Shown here: one piece after another, positions 23,357-36,547 of the stretch
Numbering within the stretch: the stretch's first letter is position 1
Layout: each line of letters opens with the position of its first letter
From: Hanleya hanleyi
Lineage: Eukaryota > Mollusca > Polyplacophora > Lepidopleurida > Hanleyidae
DNA length: 64,000 bases
Direction of reading: 5' to 3'
Assembly (NCBI GenBank): GCA_036873755.1
Contig: JAVTVY010051595.1
Coordinates: 186,001-250,000 of the forward strand
Program-made: the position numbers and the translations under genes
The notes under the pieces: model-generated
The model's database searches: none
What the model was told of the DNA's origin: nothing
What the model saw: only the letters and a program-made list of their open reading frames with translations

Positions 23357-26300
23357 ATGGGAGTCATCTTCAGAATTTGTACCATGACTGCTTTCACACA
23401 GGCCTTTTTCATCTTACAAGTCGTCAGCGGCGGGAGCGATCAACAGCCCGATTCTCATAGCAACATGCAAGCTCTGACCGATCAAATTAATAATCTACGG
23501 AAGATTGTGGAGCGTTATAACCTTTTGGTAAGTTCAAACGTTCATTATTGAGGTGAAGCGATATTTCATTCCTGTTCCCGTTTGCACTGTATGACACATG
23601 GTTTCCTATAACTCGAACAAAATAAACTTTCTCTAAATAATATCTACATGTAAATCTAAGACATAAGAATTCCAGTCTCAGCCTCGTCATATGACTAAAG
23701 GGGCAATAAAAGCTTTGACCCTCTGATAGTGCCACTGTGGGTCCATATAACCTTTATATGTAGCGTTTAATAGATTTCTGAATATGGTGATATTCTGGAG
23801 TTGGGCGTTCCGCCCCCGAGGCTTGCCCTCTGTAAAATTCATTGTGGTTGTAGTTTTTGACTGAGGTTAACATGGTTGAGAATGAAGCGCTTGGTGGGCG
23901 TCGGGCCTTACATACATGTACTTGTTTGTGTCTGAATAAGAACTTGCGTTCTAATATTTTCCCTATTTGGGCCGTTTCGGATATTTAACGACATAAATCA
24001 TTCCTCATATTTTATCGGATGACTTGATAGAGCTATTGCATCATTGATCCTGGATACTTGAATCTAATTACCGCTCAAGTCGGTGCTAGGGGCCGTGTTG
24101 TCGTATCAAGATGTCCACATGAACATCAATAATAAAGGCGTGGCTGAGATACAAATAGTCACAGGGATCTTTTCTTGTGATCTTTTTTAGATATCCAGTT
24201 AGAATACTTGCCTGAGGGCTCATATATATATGACTCCTCAGTGAGCCGGCATCTCTTCAACCACCTTTACATTTAATCGCACATTAATCAGGTGAACAGA
24301 TACGTACATAAAAAGAGTGATCTAGGTTTGTTTTGTACCATTCTCACTGCACCCTTCCACTGTACTACCGACTTCCTCCCTAAAGTTCACTTTTTCTGTG
24401 CTCCCCCCCCCCCCCCCACCTGCCGCCTGTTTTGCTTCTCTCCCATCCAATTTGTTCGAATCTTCCGTAAACGCCGCCAGGCCCCTCTTCCCCCACCCCC
24501 GGAAGAATCAGGAGTAGAGTGTACCGGTACGTAAGTTTTCTTATTATATATATATTTTTATATATATATTCACTTCAATTATGATCATTGAACCATCGCT
24601 TCACACATAGAACGAACAAAATTACATCCAATTTCAAAGATTGCAAGCTGAAATATTCTGCTAACACGACGTGTATGTTTTAGGTAGGAAGCACGGTTAA
24701 CAAGTCAAAGGAACTTGGTAAGTAAATATTATCTATATGTATCATACTAGGGATACGATGGGTACAAATACGCCATGTCTTTTTTGGAATATGATACCTT
24801 AAACCAAAATCAATCCAACGATTTCATTATCACCATATATGCCAAGATAATGCATCGAAATATTATTTTGTTTAAAGAAAGTATATTCGGAAAGAAAAAT
24901 TGGTTTTTGGGGGTCTGAATAGACTTCCGGTGAAATCTTATTGGTCACTATACCTGACTGGGCGTGAAATGGTTTGTGATATATTTGAAATATTTCCATA
25001 ATATTCAATACCCGAAAATATCCAAACAAGCGTATAAAATGTTAATAGGGCAAAACTCTGAACCAGTTTGATAGCCCGCCTCCCACATGCGTTCTGATTG
25101 TGTCGGGCGGAACGACCTAATTTCTACCAGCCGCATATCGAAAGAAATGGTGGCGATTGTGTGCTGATTATTTTTTATATGTTTGAGCGGAAATGCCAGG
25201 CTACTGGGCGTGGTGGGCCATTTATGACGGCGATTATTAGGGAATATAATTTTCTCAAGATGTTCGCAGCCGATTTACTAAATATTAAGGATGTTTTTTT
25301 TTACAGTGGTTTGTGGTCTGCATGGAAATTGCCCGGTTTTATCTTGGAATTTTACGGTCTCTATACGTTACATTTGGTTCATACCCCATACACGAATCAC
25401 GAGACAATGTACAATAACCAAGTCTGGGGACAACAATGTGTCTAGACCTGTGCCTTTTCAGTGACACAAAGACTCAGACAATTATGATGGCCGATAGGGG
25501 TCATCGAATATCGCGTTATAATTGCGCGATAATGAGCGATATTGCGAAATATCGCGTTGTAAATGCGCGTTATAATTGCGCGATAATATGAGGTTATTGT
25601 ACAATGTTGAATCCAATATGGAGTTTTATTGTACGAGTCTACGTTGGGTTGAAAGTCCGTATTGGACGAGACGTCGCAGGCGTCGAGTCCAATACGGACT
25701 TTCAACCCAACGTAGACGAGTACAATAAAAGCTCCATATTGGATTCAACATTGTATAATGACCTGTTTATTATACATCGAAAGACAAACCTAAGACGACA
25801 GAGTTAAAATTTTGGTTTATTACTGATAAATTTACAAAGTATAACATGAAAAACTACACACATTAATACTTCGATTGTTAATTTCGCTTTTTTGAAATAT
25901 GAAAATCAAGTTAAAGAATACATTTAAATGGATGATATATATTATGCTTTGATTTCTCTTCTTTTTTTTGTTGTTGAAATATTTACTTTCGTAATAAATA
26001 GTACTATATTTAGAAGAATTATTTCATGAAATATTCAGGAAAGTATGCAGGCCTACAACAGTCCAGTCTTTTTCAAAGGCCCTTTCCGTTGAAATTTAGT
26101 GTGAGATTAAATGTCCCACCGGTTATATTAGCTGATAGAAATAGTGGAGCAGTGAATCCCAAAGAATTCTGGGACGAAACTGTGACACGTACATATAATC
26201 TTGAGTTATCCCCCTTTGAAGGAATCCAATACGCAGTCTTGGCGAGTCCAATAACACTTTCTGACGAGTCCAATAACACTTGCTCGCGGATCCAATACGG

Positions 26301-29300
26301 TTCTTGGTACTGGACCGACACGTGGTACAAATAAACGGGTTTCATTGGATTATAAAAATAAATGTATAATAATGGGCGATATTGCGAAATATCGCGTTAT
26401 AATTGCCCGATAATGGGCGATATTGCGAAGTATCGCATTTATAATTGCGCGATACTGAGCGATATTGAGCGATATTGCGAAATGTCGTGTTATAATTGCG
26501 CGACAATGGGCGATATCGCGAAGTATCGCGTTATAATGTCGCAATATCACACGATATTTCGCAATATCGCTCATTATCCCGCAATTATAACGCGATACTT
26601 CGCAATATCGCTCATTATCGCGCAATTATAACGCGATATCTCGCAATATCGCTCATTATCGCACAATTATAACGCTATATTCGATGGCATTCGATGACCC
26701 CTCTCGGCCATCATAGTGACAATATAGCTTCCTATATGGACCCTATATTTCTACTACAACAACTCATTGCCTAAGTAACAGACGTAGCGGTGACGATATC
26801 GATCTGCTTGTCTCTCTGTCTGTCTGCCTGCCTGTCTACATGTTTGTTCGTAATGATGCAGGGAATCACCCAAAAGGTATTTTCAATACAGAGCACATCG
26901 ATTGTACGTACTAAGCTGGTTTGTTTGTGTTGTAGCGTGCCCTACTGGATACACGACAATCGGTCATTTGAGGGCCTGTTACCAATTCGTGAAGACGAAG
27001 TTGGATTGGACAGATTCTGTCAAACAATGTGCCAATGATGGAGCCACACTGCTTACCGTAGACTCAGAAGACGAGGACGAGTACATTCGTCTCTACCTGT
27101 ACACTAACAAAGGTACCGTATGGGCACTGTTATTTGGGTTCAAAGCCAGTGTGACTGAAAACCAAGCATAAGTAGTATTTTATTATCTTTATTCTTACGT
27201 CAGATTTTGGGCGTTCCTTTTCTCTGACACCACTGAAGTGAGGGAGAAAAAAGTCGCTTTCAATAATATTCAATTCATATCACATATGTCTCATTTGCCG
27301 TCATTTCTAGTGCCGCCTCACTGAGCCGGTGCTGGGGGTCATTTGGTTACTTCATACATGAAGACCTACAATAAAATCTGCTGAGATACCAAGCCTACGT
27401 CTTGGAATCCATCGTATTCTAGTCTGAGTGTGATCTACCGTGGACGGTTTTCCTATGGACACATATGGTTGTTTTTTTTTGTCGCCAGACGTCAACTCCC
27501 CCCCCCACCGCCGCACCAACCAGTTCTTCATCTGTTCTATTAATGCTGTACGTCAAGCGAAGAAGACACAAGTTCATGTTTTAAGGGGTAGGTACATATT
27601 GGACTCGGATATAATAATTATAGGACCTTAGGCATGTATCTTTCATCCCAAATCTTCCTGTCCGGAACCGCTTAACCCTATCTGGCCTGGGTTTTTAGGA
27701 TCTGCCAAGGCCTGAGGGAGCCATTTCGCACCCTCTCCCCCCCATCCTTACGTATTTTCCCTATCCCTTAAGGGGGTGACATATGCAACTGTGCCTTTTT
27801 TCATAGAATCACAAGTGATCTGATTACTAAATAGGCAATACAGTTGGTGACCAATATCATATACCAAAATGTTCCCCAAACCTTGCTGAATGCGAATATG
27901 ACACATCTTTGAAGAAACAATGTAAATTGGAGAATATAATTACAAAAACAATGGTACTTGGGACTGCCAGCAGAAGTCAATAAAGAATAAACGCACAATA
28001 TTTAAAAGCAGTTAAGAAAATTCTGTATAGTATGTTCTACAACAAAGACTATGTTAGATATGAAAACTGATTTGGGAAGTATTTTTAAATATTTTTTTAA
28101 TTCTTCAAATCGCAGATATGTGTCAATTGGCAATTAATTATGCAGCTTCTTTTAGAACCAGACACAATCACAAGAGGCAGTGAATGAATGCACCACAATA
28201 GGCAGTTGGGGATTGAATAGAAACAATCTAGGGCATTTCCTTCACTGACTGCACAAACTGGTTTAGTTAGTTTTCAAACTAACACAGGTTGGTTACGGGA
28301 GTGTGACACACAGGTCTGTCTTGCATAGCTCTACACATCTTCATTTTATCCAGCCAATTTCTACGTTCCCACTTCGAATCTGCCTTGATTTATCTGACCC
28401 CTTCAGCGTTCAAAATCCGAGGTGTAAATTTCACCAGCTAACGACAGAAGAACCAATCAGAACGTACACATCGATTGCGAGTGAAGTCACATAGAGTGAC
28501 ATCATCCTCTATTAGCGGCGTCCTTCCTCCTAATATGGTGCTCACTGATTAGGTCAGCCAATCAATAACGCTCTTGTGCGACCCATTTCGAATTTCAAAT
28601 GTTTTCGAGGTCAGTGACGTCTCGTGTCTATTTATAAGTTATTTGAACATTGAAGGGGTACAGATATATCAAGGGAAGTTCGAAGTGGGAACGTAGAAAT
28701 TGGCTGGATAAAATGAAGATGAGCTCTACACAGCTTTGGACTGTCCTTCATATTGGCTGACGCGAATTATCATTGCCTTGGACAATTATTTTTCTGAGAT
28801 AGTCTTTGTTGCAGCAGTGATTTCATAAAATTTTTAGGACCATCTTTCAAGAGTATGTGTTTATTCTTTATTGACTTCTGCTGGCAGTCCCAAGAACCAT
28901 TGTGTTACATTGTCTGTTCAAAGCGGTGTCATATTCACATTCAGCAAGGTTTGGGGAACATTTTGGTATATGATATTGGCCACCAACTGTATTGCCTATT
29001 TAGAAATCAGATCACTTGTGATTCTATGAAAAAAGGTATAGTTGCATATGTCACCCCCTTAAGCTAGGGAGTTGAAAGTTACCACACTACACCATTGGGG
29101 CAAGCTCTGCCAGATAATGTAAAACAATAATAATAATAAGAATTAAAAAATCCTAGATGGCCGCTTTTTCGAATTTTTTGTTTCGTCGTGAAAACAGCAT
29201 GATGAATTAGTAAGTATTAATCTGCTGTTAAAGTAATTGTGGACAAAAACGACAAAAAACTCTTTTTGATACACCAGATGACCGCGATTTTAAATTTACA

Positions 29301-31630
29301 CATGATCCTTATGCAAATAGGCTCAGAATGACCCCGGTATGATAAATTATAAAGTTAGGGAGCATCAGCTCTCAATGGTTTGACGTTCCGAAGATAGGGC
29401 AGAAAGTTTGGTAGTGGTAACTTTCCGAGCCTGGTAGGGTTAACCGATCGACGCGAAACTCGACATGTTTTATCGTGATTGCAAGGAATGAGAATAATGT
29501 TCGCCATCTGATAGATAAGATGTCAATATTCCGTCATTCAGCTTCTGAACATATCCGAATAGTTTCTTTCCGAAAGAGTTATGACAGGACTACCATGTGT
29601 TTGCTCTCGACTAAGCAATCCAGCAAATGTTAAAATTGATAATGCGGACATCTGCTGAACGGCGGTAAATATACAATAAAGGCTGGTTGGTACAAACCGG
29701 TGTCTTTGTTCTGTAAAAGCGAGATGGCAGCGCCATTAAACAATCGAAATTTTCGGATTTTCTAACTATCTGATTTCTGCGGCGAAAATGGCTTAGTACA
29801 TGTTAGTAAACTAGAATGAAAGTAACTCCGAAAAGTGAAGTCATTGTGATATTCTATATTTCGGTAGCAAGATTACAAGAGTATATATACAGGGTGAATA
29901 CAGTTAACCGTCCAAGCTGAACATTCTACATACAATGGATCATAGTGAACAGTTTTTCAAAACAATAAAACCGAACACAATTCTTTACAAGATATCAAGC
30001 TATGGTAGAGACAAAGATTCTATAAACAATGACTTGAACTCATTTGAACACAATTAATTCTTTAGATGCTTTCAAACCATGATTGAGGTCAGGACTTTTA
30101 TCTTTTATGGCAATAGCTTCCTTGAACATCAACTCACTCCAGTGCCTGGCATAGTCAATTACTCTAGTGCAGGGTAGTAGCATATGTGCAGTTGGTTTAA
30201 ATTCCTTTACCGACCTGGTATTACGGTCTGGTAATAACATTAAGTCATAAATGTGCTGGAAAGCATCGCATTTCATAACATGGAATGCCATGACGGATCA
30301 ACAAATAACTGATATGATATTAATGGACGAGCATCGTGGACGTCTAATGGAGTAATAGCCTCAACATAGAGTAAACCTGATAAACGCCATCCTCGCGAAC
30401 CAGTGTATCGATCGATCTGTTAGGATTGATACACTGGCTTGGTTATAGTTACCCAATACGAGTTCTGGATATAAATACATCCAAGGGTTTCCTTTCAGTC
30501 AAACAAATCAGTGAACGCGCTAAGCTAGCTGATTAGGCCAATCCGATCCGAGGTATGAGATGTGACAGGTTTGCACATTTGCTTTGTCAGGCGGAAATCG
30601 AGATCGGAAGCCAAAGCAAACAGCTACGGTGGATTCTCGGACGTAGCCTTTGTATCCCAGCCGCGCTTTTATTGCAGCTGTTTATGTTGAGATTATGGAG
30701 TATCATGTCACTGAGAAGTACGCCTGGGAAGATATATGTTAAAATATGAGAAATCCAATGGGTCAACACGCGGTTCACCCAGAAGGCCACAGTCTGAAAA
30801 CATTAAAACACTTGAACACTTGTAGAAAATCCATAGTTATCCACTGATGTCCGGAAAACAGCATGACAGTTCTGCCTTAAAATTCATAGAAATGGCTTTA
30901 TTAGGCCTATATTCTTCATCGAATGAAATTTCGAGTCGATTCCAAGGTGGCTGTATCCGTCACGCTCAGATAGCGAATATTCACACGAACACCCTGGCAT
31001 CTAGTACACTCTCAAAACGCAAATGTTATATTTAACATCTAGAGTATTGAAGGAGGGAAAACATTTAGAAAGTGTTGTATTCACCACTTTTAAGTGTTAA
31101 ATGCAACATATTAAGCTGTTACATCCAACACTTAAAAGTGGCGAAACAACGCTTTCTAAATGCTTTCCCTCCTCCAACCCTCTAGACGTTAAATCTAACA
31201 TTTGCGTTTTAAGATTGTAGGTGTTCACACGAACAACCTCGCAATCTTGCATTACATAGCGATCATTCTACCGTGATTATTCCAATAGGCTCATCTTCGA
31301 CTGGATAATACAGATATATATTGAAGGACATTATTAAGAATAACTATATAATTAATATATGCTGTAATTACAATAATTTCAATTTCAGCATTGCGGGGCG
31401 TTGATTTCCACACAGCTGGTAATGACGTGGGCACTGAAGGCGTGTACAAATGGTACCCTTCTGGGAGGCCCATGGGTGTGGTACAGTGGGGACCAAACCA
31501 CCCTGAAGGAAAAAAAGCTGAACATTGCGTCTGCCTGTGGTACGATCCAACTAATAAGAGATATGACTGGTATGACTATCTTTGTGAGTACAAACGTGGA
31601 CGAATCTGCAAAATTTCCATGGGGCGATAA
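23357..31630 (+). CDS. Secreted single-domain C-type lectin, four exons (207 aa)
   Basis: Exons are 23357-23527, 24684-24717, 26936-27112 and 31389-31630. Every intron is GT...AG and the phases (0, 1, 1) agree, giving 208 codons with the TAA. Exon 1 encodes a signal peptide (hydrophobic AFTQAFFILQVVSGG) and a short helical neck; exon 2 is a tiny neck exon. Exons 3 and 4 encode the CTLD, with six paired cysteines expected: ACPTGY/RACYQF, QCANDG/GRICK and EHC/YLCEY. The usual WIGL core is altered. The Ca/sugar site motif is HPE within GPNHPEG rather than EPN or QPD, and the WND region reads WYD. It probably acts outside the cell in recognition or immunity, with carbohydrate specificity unknown. 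Introns 2 and 3 are enlarged by palindromic elements. Confidence 0.85.
24395..24420 (+). repeat. Poly-C tract in lectin intron 1
   Basis: A run of about 17 cytosines, followed by pyrimidine-rich sequence. Confidence 0.8.
25480..26722. mobile_element. Composite palindromic element with CGATATTGCGAAATATCGCG satellite ends (lectin intron 2)
   Basis: The outer ends are inverted: GATGGCCGATAGGGGTCATCG at 25487 pairs with the complement near 26690-26720. The ends consist of repeated units of about 41 bp around GCGATATTGCGAAATATCGC and TATAATTGCGCGATAATG (25500-25590 and 26360-26680); the array flips orientation near 26545. A second hairpin (arms 25591-25667 and 25687-25763) sits inside. Around 750 bp of interior sequence has no recognisable protein. 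Confidence 0.7.
27768..29062. mobile_element. Non-autonomous DNA transposon with TTAA flanks and TIRs of about 230 bp (lectin intron 3)
   Basis: TTAA occurs at 27768-27771 and 29059-29062, directly outside inverted ends beginning GGGGGTGACATATGCAACTG. The TIRs extend to about 27998 and 28850 with perhaps 85% identity. TTAA targets are typical of piggyBac-type elements, but no transposase is present. A nested inverted repeat (28327-28378 against 28679-28725) lies inside. Confidence 0.65.
29063..31010. other. Remainder of lectin intron 3
   Basis: A reverse-strand ORF (30291-30040) ends in a stretch (KEAIAIKDKSPDLNHGLK) that weakly resembles the end of GIY-YIG endonucleases of some retroelements. 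A TGTATCGATCGATC-type inverted pair lies near 30400-30450. No other gene is seen. Confidence 0.35.
31013..31212. mobile_element. Palindromic MITE just before lectin exon 4
   Basis: Arms 31013-31110 and 31119-31212 are inverted complements (AAAACGCAAATGTTA at one end, its complement at the other) with a loop of about 8 nt. Confidence 0.75.
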
Positions 31631-32244
31631 TGATTCCATCAACACATCGCAGAAGAACTAGTAAATATGTACAATTGCGAGGTACCAAACTGTGCGCTTA
31701 TAGAAAGAATCGGTAGCATTGCCGTTCGTTACCATTGGTGCGATTTCATACTGTGCGAACAGTCGTCACAGAGAGGCGCCCCCAAGTGGGTGAGCAGCAT
31801 GAGTGTTGTACCATGTCTGTTGCCACGAGGGGAAGATTAATTTCCTCTACATGATGACTGTACATGGATAGTCACACATGTCCAGCTATCATGTCGTAGT
31901 TAGTTAGCTATATGGCCGAAATAGCGCTGAACGCGACGTTAAACCCTAACTCACTCACTCTTGCATGGATGACTGCAACTGATGCTGAAATGTATATGAT
32001 GTTTTGCTGTAGGTTCCAGTTCGTCACAGGCAAAGTGTTATTATATTATATTGCAACGTTCAGCATTGGTATCAAATCTTCATATCTTTAAAGTAAAGGG
32101 AGGGGGGGTTATTTGGCTTAATGATACACTCAAGTTGATGAGTCAGTTTGGTTGGTGAAGGAAGCCGGAGTACCCGGAGAGAACCACCGCCCGTCGGCAA
32201 GTAACTGACAAACTTTCACACATGGGCCAGCTGGGCTCGAACCC
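31631..32244. repeat. 3' region of the lectin gene with SINE-like pieces
   Basis: 31918-31965 has the ATAGCGCTGAACGCGACGTT ... CTCACTCACTC tail common in molluscan repeats. 32160-32244 contains GGAGTACCCGGAGAGAACCA and a reverse B-box (GGGCTCGAACCC), consistent with a tRNA-derived SINE on the minus strand. No ORF of note. Confidence 0.5.
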
Positions 32245-32253
32245 GTGCCGGTT

Positions 32254-32724
32254 TAGCTAAGATTCATAGCGTCTCCCTTCCCTCAACGCTATGCCGACGA
32301 CGAATACATTTCCCTGGTGGTAACTCGAACAACTCCATGGCGCACTTATTATTACCTTTGCGCCCTAATGGACCTTCGTTAACTTGAGAAAATGGGCCGC
32401 CATGAATAAAAATACAGAAATGGCAGAGTAAATGACCCTTCGTCGGTCATATATTAATTACAGACGTTGAAATTATCCCTATGGAGCCTCAAAATCACCT
32501 GAAATCGAGGGTCAAGAAGATTAATATATGACCGACGAAGGGCCATTTACTCTGCCATTTCTGTATTTTTATTCATGGCGGCCCATTTTCCCAAGTTAAT
32601 GAAGGTCCAATAGGGCGCAAAGGTAATAATAAGTGCGCCATGGAGATGTTCGAGTTCCCACCAGGGAAAAGTATTTGTCGTCGGCATAGCGTTGAGGGAA
32701 GGGAGACGCTATGAATCTTAGCTA
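32254..32724. mobile_element. Mutator-like foldback element with 9-bp target duplication
   Basis: The nine bases GTGCCGGTT flank it on both sides (32245-32253 and 32725-32733). It begins TAGCTAAGATTC and ends in the complement; arms of about 205 bp are about 95% complementary with a central loop of about 65 bp. A 9-bp duplication and long TIRs suit Mutator-type MITEs. It splits the SINE whose other part continues at 32734. Confidence 0.85.
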
Positions 32725-32733
32725 GTGCCGGTT

Positions 32734-33830
32734 CAGCGGTGTGAGGCTAGCGGTCACATATGTCGCCATTTTAAACATTTTTATACCTTAGCTGCGAAGT
32801 CGAAATTTCCAAAAACGCCTCCCATTATCCGACTGACGTAATTCACTTCATAATGATACCAAAATGCCATAGAATACAAGAAAATACCACCATTTCTTTT
32901 AATTGAATCGAAAAACTGATATTGCTGGGGGAAATTATCAAATACCAAAGAATCGTGTGAATAAAGTTAAAACATCGATTGCTAGCGGTCCTTCAACGAA
33001 GATCTACTTGATTATCTTAGAATATAGACAGCTACACTCTCATGCGATCAGCTACAGTGGCATAAAAAGGGAGAGTAAAATAAAGATAAACACCCCTAGG
33101 GGGTGCAAAGCTGGTGACAAATGGGCACGTCTGTTTCCAGCGGAAATAAACGGTCAGAAATTACACCGCAGGGTGTGTTAAATTGAAAAGGGTGTCGAAA
33201 TATTGGGTCATTTATGCGAATGTGATTGATTGAGTGAGTGAATGCATAGGATTTTTACGTCGTGTTACATGCTACATATGCCCATCCCAGCCCTGACACC
33301 GGTGTGACAGAAACAGTGGTCCCTTAGATATAAGTGTCCGCTTATATATGATTTAACCCAGTCCGGATACTGACATCTGAAAAGGGTCACTGAGATATCA
33401 GAGCCCACCCTAGGTAAAACATAGGCGACCGAACACTGGTCTTTGGGGACCACCGTTTCTATCACACCGGGTCAACCAGTCCTTCGTGTATTCTCTTCCT
33501 GTTGAGCGACAAGTGAGACAGATATAAGTTCCATTCTTTATGTCTTTGGTGTGACTCGGCCCGGAAGACATGTGAATTTGTCTGTAGTTTCCGTTCTGTA
33601 TAATTAATAACTTTTTACTGCTAGATTTATTCACACGTTTCATACATAACTATTTTGAAACATACATTCTTTCACAAGAATAAATATTCATAGCTCGTTA
33701 AACATTTTCGTGGAGTTGTGATTAAACAGTATCTAATCTTTGCGTAAACGAACAACTGGACACAAAGCTGTGGTGTCAATGTTCTCCTCCGGGTGTTATT
33801 CAAAATCCTCTTGGAGGGGGGTAATGAACA
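32734..33830. other. Repeat-rich intergenic stretch
   Basis: Begins with the remainder of the split SINE. A short inverted repeat (33291-33322 against 33445-33477) brackets a SINE-like segment. No supported gene. Confidence 0.4.
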
Positions 33831-35400
33831 CCTCAACATCATACTGGGATGGATTAACCTTAACCCAACAAGGCCGGGGGGGGGACCAAAATGTCATTTT
33901 TCTTCAAAACTTCTGCATTTCCGCGATGAAAAGAGGACAAAAACTTCTTTATTTCACATCACCTCAATATTTACTAATTTATCATGCAGTTTTCGCGGAG
34001 AAATTCGAAAAATCGACCGTCACTATGACGTCATCAAAACGGCCATCTTGGATTTTTGTCCCAAGGCGTTTGACCCAAACGCACCACTGCGCATATATAC
34101 ATATGAAATGATTTTTGAGAGAAAATGACTGAGCCGGGTTCGTGGGTTCGAATCCTGCTGATGACCAATTTATTCTTTCCCTCTCAAAAATCATATCATA
34201 TGTATATATGCTCAGTGGCGGGCTATACGCCATACCAAATATCATTTTTTGTCGGGTTTACCAAGGGTAAACCCTACATTAGTATCACTTTTCAGTTTTT
34301 CTTTTTTCTTCTGCACATGTGTAGTTTTGATCTCCTGCCCGGAGACTGTTCTCATTTGATGCCCCTTACAGCATTCACAACAGGCCTCGCACAAGCCATG
34401 CAATTCCAGGCGCTAAGAGTAATGGAATTTCGTTGAAAGGACATGGAAAGTCAGAGGAAATATATGTACAGAGTCCGGGAAAATGAGTGGAAGAAGCTAA
34501 GTTATTCTCTGAAGTTCAGCGAAATTTATTGCGGAATAAAAATCCAAACAGCCGTGAAACGTGTTTTCTGGTGACCCTTCGCCAGATTGGAACGAGGTCA
34601 GACAGCTCATTTACATATTTTGTGTAGTCCATTGGTTGAACTAAACTCGTAACTGTTTCCCGCTGAATTAATATTCATATTCTGTGACGTGTATTGGTCG
34701 AGGTCATAATGTCGACAGCTGATTGGCTCACGCTCTTGACATCTGTACTAATTTACGTATCAGAACAGTCGCCATTTGAACTGGTCAAATTGCAGTCGCC
34801 ATTGTTCGTTGGTTTGGAATTTAGCTTTGGGCTAATTTTGCCGATGCCGGGAAAATGCAAATTTAGTGAACATTGGCTGAGACTGGATGATTATAACTGT
34901 GGTTGTCCCGTCACGGTGAGAGGACAGCAACGTACACGGTGTGTCAAACAAATGTGGATCTGTCCAATATCGGCGATGGTCCTTTACGGAGCCATACAAA
35001 AATTACAGGATACACAAACTTTACACACATATTCTTGAGGTTGTTCTATAACTATATGGCACTTTATGAATTATTATTACGAATATGAATTTTAATATTT
35101 TTGAACATTTTTCAATCTTTGGTAAGCTACCTTACAACAAAAGTTATGATTCATATATAGTGCAAGATCACAAAGATGATCTTCACTTTAGATAGGGAAT
35201 CGTCCTCAATGCGTTTTTGATACACACAGCTGGTGGGGCTAATTTTTGTCTAAAAAGCACCAAATTGACCATTTGAATAGATAAAGATAAAGAATAATCA
35301 AGACCTACAGACAAACACAACCAGACTTACAGTGGTTCAAACCTGCCGTATTTTGCACTTTTCGGTGCATTTACAGTCGACATTTTCTCTCCAAAATTCT
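33831..35400. other. Intergenic stretch with a palindrome around a tRNA-like B box
   Basis: Arms 34091-34126 and 34175-34211 are inverted complements. Between them lies GGGTTCGAATCCTGCTGA, a Pol III B-box sequence whose right flank recurs at 35920-35985 (GTGGGTTCGAATCTCGCTGA). A short possible exon (34845-34915, MPGKCKFSEHWLRLDDYN) has no further support. Confidence 0.4.
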
Positions 35401-35406
35401 CGTTGC

Positions 35407-35497
35407 AAAATTATGACACCTTTAACCAAAATCATATTTAGACTTATTTGTTGGTCAAAATAGCTAAAATTGGTTTTGGTTAAAGGTGTCCTATTTT
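35407..35497. mobile_element. Short palindromic MITE, copy 2
   Basis: ATTATGACACCTTTAACCAA and its complement flank a core of about 40 bp. Same family as 21843 and 38281. Confidence 0.65.
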
Positions 35498-36547
35498 TGT
35501 AACAAGAGAAAATCCGCACCGAAAAGTGCCTAAAAATACGAAAATAAGCCAACTTACCAACTTTAGTGAGCCATAAATCCGTGTTCGTGCATCTGCAGTC
35601 CTTCATTATTTCGGGTCTTATAATTCAGCATGAAGGCTGTACAAAATGGTCCATTTCATATCCCTTTGATAACAGTGAAAGTTTGGCCCTTCAAACCGAA
35701 CAGCTTGAGGACGATTCCCTATGTCAAGCGAACACCACCATTCTTCCCAAATATGGGACTAATAAACTCCTCTGATGCAAGTAAACCCGACATCAGTACT
35801 TTAAGTACTTTGATTTCCATTATAAAGCCAGTTGCGCACATTGCGACACCGAAAGAGAAGGTTGGTCATCACGGGAACAATCCACGGGTGTAATACCTGT
35901 GGGCCGTCGTTGAGCCGGGGTCGTGGGTTCGAATCTCGCTGACGACCAATTTATTCTTTCTCTCTCAAAAATCATTTCAAATGAATATCATGGGTTGCTA
36001 ATGGACACCGTCCATGACAGGTGTTGAAGAAGACCCCAACATTATATTGAAAGGTCTGAAGGAACACCTTGAGGTGTTATTTAACTGTGTCATAGGGAAG
36101 TAGTCATGACAATCCCAGCAGCAATGAAACCATTGGGCTTGTTCAACGCCCTCTGTGACATGTTTTAATGAAGATGCTAAAATCAAATTGGGATTTGAAC
36201 ACTGTGCAGTTATTCACCGAACAACACCATATGAGGGAACCAGTGAACACCCCGGGTTTTATTTACTGCCATCGTGTTTCTGTAAATGTTAACTGATCGT
36301 GAATTTTCCCGCAGTCAGCCACGTGACTTAAGTTGTCAGAACTTGTACCCACCACATAATCGGCCAATGACAGCGCCGTTTGTATCTCTGTATGTGGCAT
36401 GCATGTGTGAGGTGGAAATACCCAATCCACGATACGCCAGGGTGATAACAAATATTCACTGTGGTATCAGAGAATTATTGGAGAGGCATGTCCCACCGAA
36501 GCGGCCATCAGGATATACATGCTCGTTCTGTCCAACGAAACTCAAGA
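35498..36547. other. Intergenic stretch
   Basis: 35920-35985 is the SINE-like piece shared with 34140-34200. No gene recognised. Confidence 0.35.

Noticed and set aside
30040..30291. Reverse ORF resembling the end of a GIY-YIG endonuclease
   Set aside because: Only the last 25 residues look similar and the catalytic GIY-YIG part is missing.
34845..34915. Short exon-like segment MPGKCKFSEHWLRLDDYN before a GTGAGA
   Set aside because: Slight resemblance to transposon-type zinc finger starts, but too short and without a second exon.
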